In this document: positions 61,044 through 64,000 of the stretch, in pieces | Numbering within the stretch: the stretch's first letter is position 1 | Layout: every line of letters starts with the position of its first letter | NCBI GenBank assembly: GCA_002422545.1 | Contig: DIWF01000005.1 | Coordinates: forward strand, 33,869 to 97,868 | Length of the DNA: 64,000 nt | Direction: 5' to 3' | Origin: Firmicutes bacterium UBA6113 | Lineage (GTDB): Bacteria; Bacillota; Clostridia; Tissierellales; Sedimentibacteraceae | Translations under genes and position numbers: made by a program | The notes under the pieces: generated by a model | Database searches by the model: none | What the model saw: the letters and a program-made list of their open reading frames with translations, nothing else | What the model was told of the DNA's origin: nothing

Positions 61044-61667
61044 TTAAGAATTTTTCATTATGATGCTCTCAACAACATTTGCAGCTTCTTCGCATGCGTC
61101 GCAACATTTTTCAAAACGGTTGAATGCAATAGTCCATGTCATTATTTCAATGGCATTGGTGCTTGTCATGTGAAGTTTTCTTACAGCCTCTGTATAAAGG
61201 TTGTCCCCGTCTTCTTCAAGCTTGTTTATGTGCACAATCTTCTTGTGAATTTCTTTTGATTTCTTAAAATTCTTAAATTCTTCAAAAGTGTCCTTCAGTT
61301 CATGGCAGCTTTGAAGAATTATCTTGGAAAACCCAAAGGCATCTTCTCTTATGGACTTGACATTGTACATGTACATGTGTAGAAGCACATCTTCAATGCA
61401 GTCAGTAATGTCATCGATTTGATGAAGAAGCTGTACTATGTCTTCCCTGTCAATAGGCGTTATAAATTCACGGGCAAGCCTTCTTATTATTTCATGTCCT
61501 TCCAAATCAGCAGCATGTTCTATTTCATGCATTTTCTTCATCTTTTCCTGAAGTGTTTCCGCATCATAATCTTTAATATTGTCTTCAAGCATTTGAGCGG
61601 CGCTGCAGCAGTACTCAGAGAGCTTTATAAATCCGTCAAAATAATCATAATCATTTTTACGTGCCAT
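61044..61667 (-). CDS. DUF47 family (PhoU-like) phosphate transport regulator
   Basis: 207 residues, all-helical. MARKNDYDYFDGFIKLSEYC, EIEHAADLEGHEIIRRLARE, FITPIDREDIVQLLHQIDDI and RFEKCCDACEEAANVVESII match DUF47 proteins. These pair with PiT phosphate carriers and probably modulate them. It lies 17 bases after the pit gene and is co-transcribed. Confidence 0.93.
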   Translation of the reverse strand: MARKNDYDYFDGFIKLSEYCCSAAQMLEDNIKDYDAETLQEKMKKMHEIEHAADLEGHEIIRRLAREFITPIDREDIVQLLHQIDDITDCIEDVLLHMYMYNVKSIREDAFGFSKIILQSCHELKDTFEEFKNFKKSKEIHKKIVHINKLEEDGDNLYTEAVRKLHMTSTNAIEIMTWTIAFNRFEKCCDACEEAANVVESIIMKNS

Positions 61668-61684
61668 TTTTCACCTCTATAATA

Positions 61685-62737
61685 TTAAAATATTGTTATA
61701 AACATTTTTGCCATTAAAAATCCTATTAACCCACAGCCCGGAAAAGTAAGAAGCCAAGTCCAGACCATTTCCTTAACAAAACTCCAATTTACCGATGAAA
61801 GTCTTTTTGCCGCTCCCACACCCATTATTGCTGTTGTCTTTGTATGGGTTGTGCTTACCGGAATTCCTGACAAAGATGAAATCAAAAGACATGTGGCAGC
61901 AGCCATATCCGCTGAAAAGCCCTGATATTTTTCAAGTTTGCACATATCCATCCCTACTGATTTTATTATTTTGTATCCTCCTATGGAAGTTCCAAGAGCC
62001 ATTACAATTGAGCACATAAGCATCATCCATAAAGGGATTTGAAAACTTGTAACATTTGCTTGTCCATTTGCAAGGAATATTCCAAGCATAAACACTCCCA
62101 TAAACTTCTGTCCATCCTGAGCGCCGTGCATGAATGCCATTGTGGCTCCGCTTAATACCTGCGCTTTTTGAAAGAACATGTTTGTCTTTCTTCTGTTAAA
62201 TCTTCTGAATATGATTTCAGTCAATTTTACTGTCACCCATCCCATTAAAAATCCCAATACAGTTGACAGTGCAAGCCCATAAATTACCTTAATCCATTCA
62301 TTTGGGTTAATTCCGCCCATGCCGTTATGAATGGCTATGGCAGCTCCTGATATTCCTGCAATAAGAGCATGGCTCTCGCTGGTGGGTATTCCAAACCACC
62401 ATGCGGCTGTTGCCCATGTTACTATTGCAAACAATGCAGCACACAAGGCTGTGAGGGCTTCCTTTGTATTCCCACCGAAGTCGACCATGTTGTAAATAGT
62501 CATGGCAACATTTGCATTTATCATGGTCATAACGAATACACCAAAAAAATTGAACACAGCAGCCATTAAAATTGCATTTTTTGCTGTAATTGAACGTGTT
62601 GAGACGCATGTGGCAATGGCGTTTGGAGCATCTGTCCAGCCGTTTACCAATATTACTCCCAATGTAAGAACTGCAGTTATTAACAGGGGGGGACTAGATA
62701 TGATTTGTGAAAGAAAATCCGAAAAATGAATAACCAT
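61685..62737 (-). CDS. inorganic phosphate transporter, PiT family
   Basis: About 350 residues from the ATG at 62737, with AGGAG upstream; a longer frame to 62824 lacks a ribosome site. Membrane helices carry the PiT motifs VNGWTDAPNAIATCVSTRSI and WWFGIPTSESHALIAGISGA, repeated in the second half as TCLLISSLSGIPVSTTHTKT. It imports phosphate with H+ or Na+. It is paired with the DUF47 regulator downstream. Confidence 0.93.
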   Translation of the reverse strand: MVIHFSDFLSQIISSPPLLITAVLTLGVILVNGWTDAPNAIATCVSTRSITAKNAILMAAVFNFFGVFVMTMINANVAMTIYNMVDFGGNTKEALTALCAALFAIVTWATAAWWFGIPTSESHALIAGISGAAIAIHNGMGGINPNEWIKVIYGLALSTVLGFLMGWVTVKLTEIIFRRFNRRKTNMFFQKAQVLSGATMAFMHGAQDGQKFMGVFMLGIFLANGQANVTSFQIPLWMMLMCSIVMALGTSIGGYKIIKSVGMDMCKLEKYQGFSADMAAATCLLISSLSGIPVSTTHTKTTAIMGVGAAKRLSSVNWSFVKEMVWTWLLTFPGCGLIGFLMAKMFITIF

Positions 62738-62952
62738 ATTATTCTCCTGACATCCTAATAAATTCAAATTCATGTAAAATTTTTGCATCCTTATTTTTAC
62801 ATACAATTCTAATATAGCACACATACCGCAATTTTTCTACATAATATTTTTCATAAAATGAACTGTGGAGAAGATATTGAAATCAATAATTTCTGTAACT
62901 TTTGTGTGTAATTTGAATATTATATGAACTAAGACTATTATCGGAGGGTATT

Positions 62953-63960
62953 ATGAAAAAGTATATTTCTTTACTGGTGGTTGTTTTAATAGTTGCTTCG
63001 CTGCTGCTTGCAGGCTGCGAACAAAAAACAACCGAAAAGCAGGACGTTAGGCTTGTGGAGGTTACCCATTCCATTTTTTATGCGCCTCAGTATGTTGCCA
63101 TTGAAAAGGGATTTTTTGACGAGCAGGGTTTAAATGTTGAGTTAACAAACGGCGGAGGGGCAGACAAGTGCATGGCCGCCCTTGTCAGCGGCGAAGCAGA
63201 CATTGCTTTCATGGGACCTGAAGCAAGCGTATACGTATATCTTCAGGGTAGAGAGGACCAGCCAATAAACTTCGCACAGCTCACTCAAAGGGATGGTTCC
63301 TTTATTGTTGGAAGAAATACTGACGACAGCTTCAGCATAGAAAAGCTGAAGGGCAAGACAATTCTTGGTGGAAGAAAAGGTGGAGTTCCTCTCATGACTC
63401 TTGAATATGTTTTGAAACAAAACGGACTCACTCCCGGTACTGACCTGGATGTAAGAACTGATGTGCAGTTTGATATGATGGCAGGCGCATTTGCTTCCGG
63501 AGAAGCAGATTACACCACATTGTTTGAACCTCTTGCTTCTACTTTTGAACAGCAGGGAAATGGCTATGTACTGGCATCTGTTGGTGAGATGGCAGGCTAC
63601 ATTCCATACACATGCTACAGCTCTCTGGAAAGCTATATAGAAAAAAATCCTGAAGTTGTTCAGGGATTTTCCAACGCTCTTTATAAAGGAATGATGTGGG
63701 TTGAAGAGCACACTGCAGAAGAAGTTGCTGAAGCAATTCTACCTCAGTTTGCAGATTCGGATGTGAAGTTCATTGCAGAAATAGTCCAGACATACAAGGA
63801 TCTGGATACATGGAACCCAGACCTCGTTCTTGGAGAAGACGGTTACAACCGTCTTATTGATATTATGAAAACTGCCGGAGAAATTGAAGAAGGTGCTCCT
63901 TATGGAGAAATTCAAACTCCTGATTTTGCTGTGAAGGCAAAACAAAACTATAAAAAATAA
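62953..63960 (+). CDS. ABC transporter substrate-binding protein, SsuA/NMT1-like lipoprotein
   Basis: 335 residues. A signal peptide ends in a lipobox (LLLAGCEQ). The mature part resembles NMT1/THI5 and SsuA binding proteins: HSIFYAPQYVAIEKGFFDEQ, NGGGADKCMAALVSGEADIA and KGKTILGGRKGGVPLMTLEY. Ligands in this family are sulfonates, nitrate or thiamine precursors. The permease and ATPase genes would lie beyond the window. Ribosome site GGAGGG precedes the ATG. Confidence 0.88.
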   Translation: MKKYISLLVVVLIVASLLLAGCEQKTTEKQDVRLVEVTHSIFYAPQYVAIEKGFFDEQGLNVELTNGGGADKCMAALVSGEADIAFMGPEASVYVYLQGREDQPINFAQLTQRDGSFIVGRNTDDSFSIEKLKGKTILGGRKGGVPLMTLEYVLKQNGLTPGTDLDVRTDVQFDMMAGAFASGEADYTTLFEPLASTFEQQGNGYVLASVGEMAGYIPYTCYSSLESYIEKNPEVVQGFSNALYKGMMWVEEHTAEEVAEAILPQFADSDVKFIAEIVQTYKDLDTWNPDLVLGEDGYNRLIDIMKTAGEIEEGAPYGEIQTPDFAVKAKQNYKK

Positions 63961-64000
63961 TTAAGAATTAAGAGTGAAGAGTGAAGAGTGAAGAATTAAA

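Noticed and set aside
63970..63998. Short GTGAAGA tandem repeat at the window end
   Set aside because: Only three units, cut by the window edge; too little to call a repeat feature.

Overview
The window is AT-rich DNA with clostridial-type gene organisation: strong GGAGG ribosome sites, many Met-Asn/Lys starts, and a set of anaerobic enzymes (aldehyde:ferredoxin oxidoreductase, formate-tetrahydrofolate ligase, class I two-subunit fumarase, Rex, sporulation protein YtvI). It suggests an anaerobic, spore-forming Firmicute of the Clostridia/Tissierellia type that ferments amino acids and organic acids. Sedimentibacter-like is my guess, not proven. Almost every gene is on the minus strand. I see no rRNA, tRNA, CRISPR array, insertion sequence or prophage.

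Layout. 1-3664: start of a Na+/alanine-type symporter behind a sigma-54 promoter, with an NtrC-type regulator and a kinase carrying a solute-binding sensor domain. 3787-9231: 5-oxoprolinase genes pxpABC bracketed by the two halves of a D-glutamate cyclase, with a divergent LysR regulator. 9236-14424: HelD-like helicase, PadR regulator, M19 dipeptidase and a DUF819 membrane protein. 14598-21057: PanF-like symporter, YhdT, amidohydrolase and a divergent DMT transporter. Two sigma-54 promoters and two regulator-type palindromes lie between them, and a PAS-type sigma-54 activator follows.

21317-32212: folate/C1 genes (riboswitch-controlled folT, folD, a deleted fchA, focA, fhs), panB, a ketopantoate reductase, a TRAP transporter and a FadR-type GntR regulator. 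panB and the TRAP-panE unit have matching TTGACA-17-TATAAT promoters with the same operator at the same place. The TRAP leader still contains a broken copy of the 5' end of panB. I read this as a probable pathway that takes up pantoate (or a close analogue), oxidises it to ketopantoate, runs PanB backwards to 2-oxoisovalerate plus methylene-THF, and recovers ATP and formate through FolD, Fhs and FocA. This is inference and is the main candidate for an undescribed system.

32293-39226: miscellaneous genes: a TfoX-domain gene with an in-frame TGA at a conserved Cys position, a secreted Gly-rich protein, a DUF346 beta-propeller protein, a MATE pump, an isochorismatase-like hydrolase, HutD, DUF1904 and a cell-wall-binding-repeat-like protein. 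39404-56844: a PrpR-type sigma-54 activator, aroE, and two sigma-54-promoted carboxylate operons. One holds creatininase-like, nitroreductase, CoA-transferase, TctABC, ferredoxin, AOR, MoaD-like and cupin genes. The other holds a TIM-barrel protein, fumarase, malic enzyme and an LDH2-type dehydrogenase. 57303-63960: housekeeping genes (ytvI, gdhA, rex, DUF47/PiT phosphate pair, an SsuA-like binding protein).

A recurring theme is sigma-54 control: five good -24/-12 promoters and three activators of three architectures, each next to operons for uptake and breakdown of amino or organic acids.
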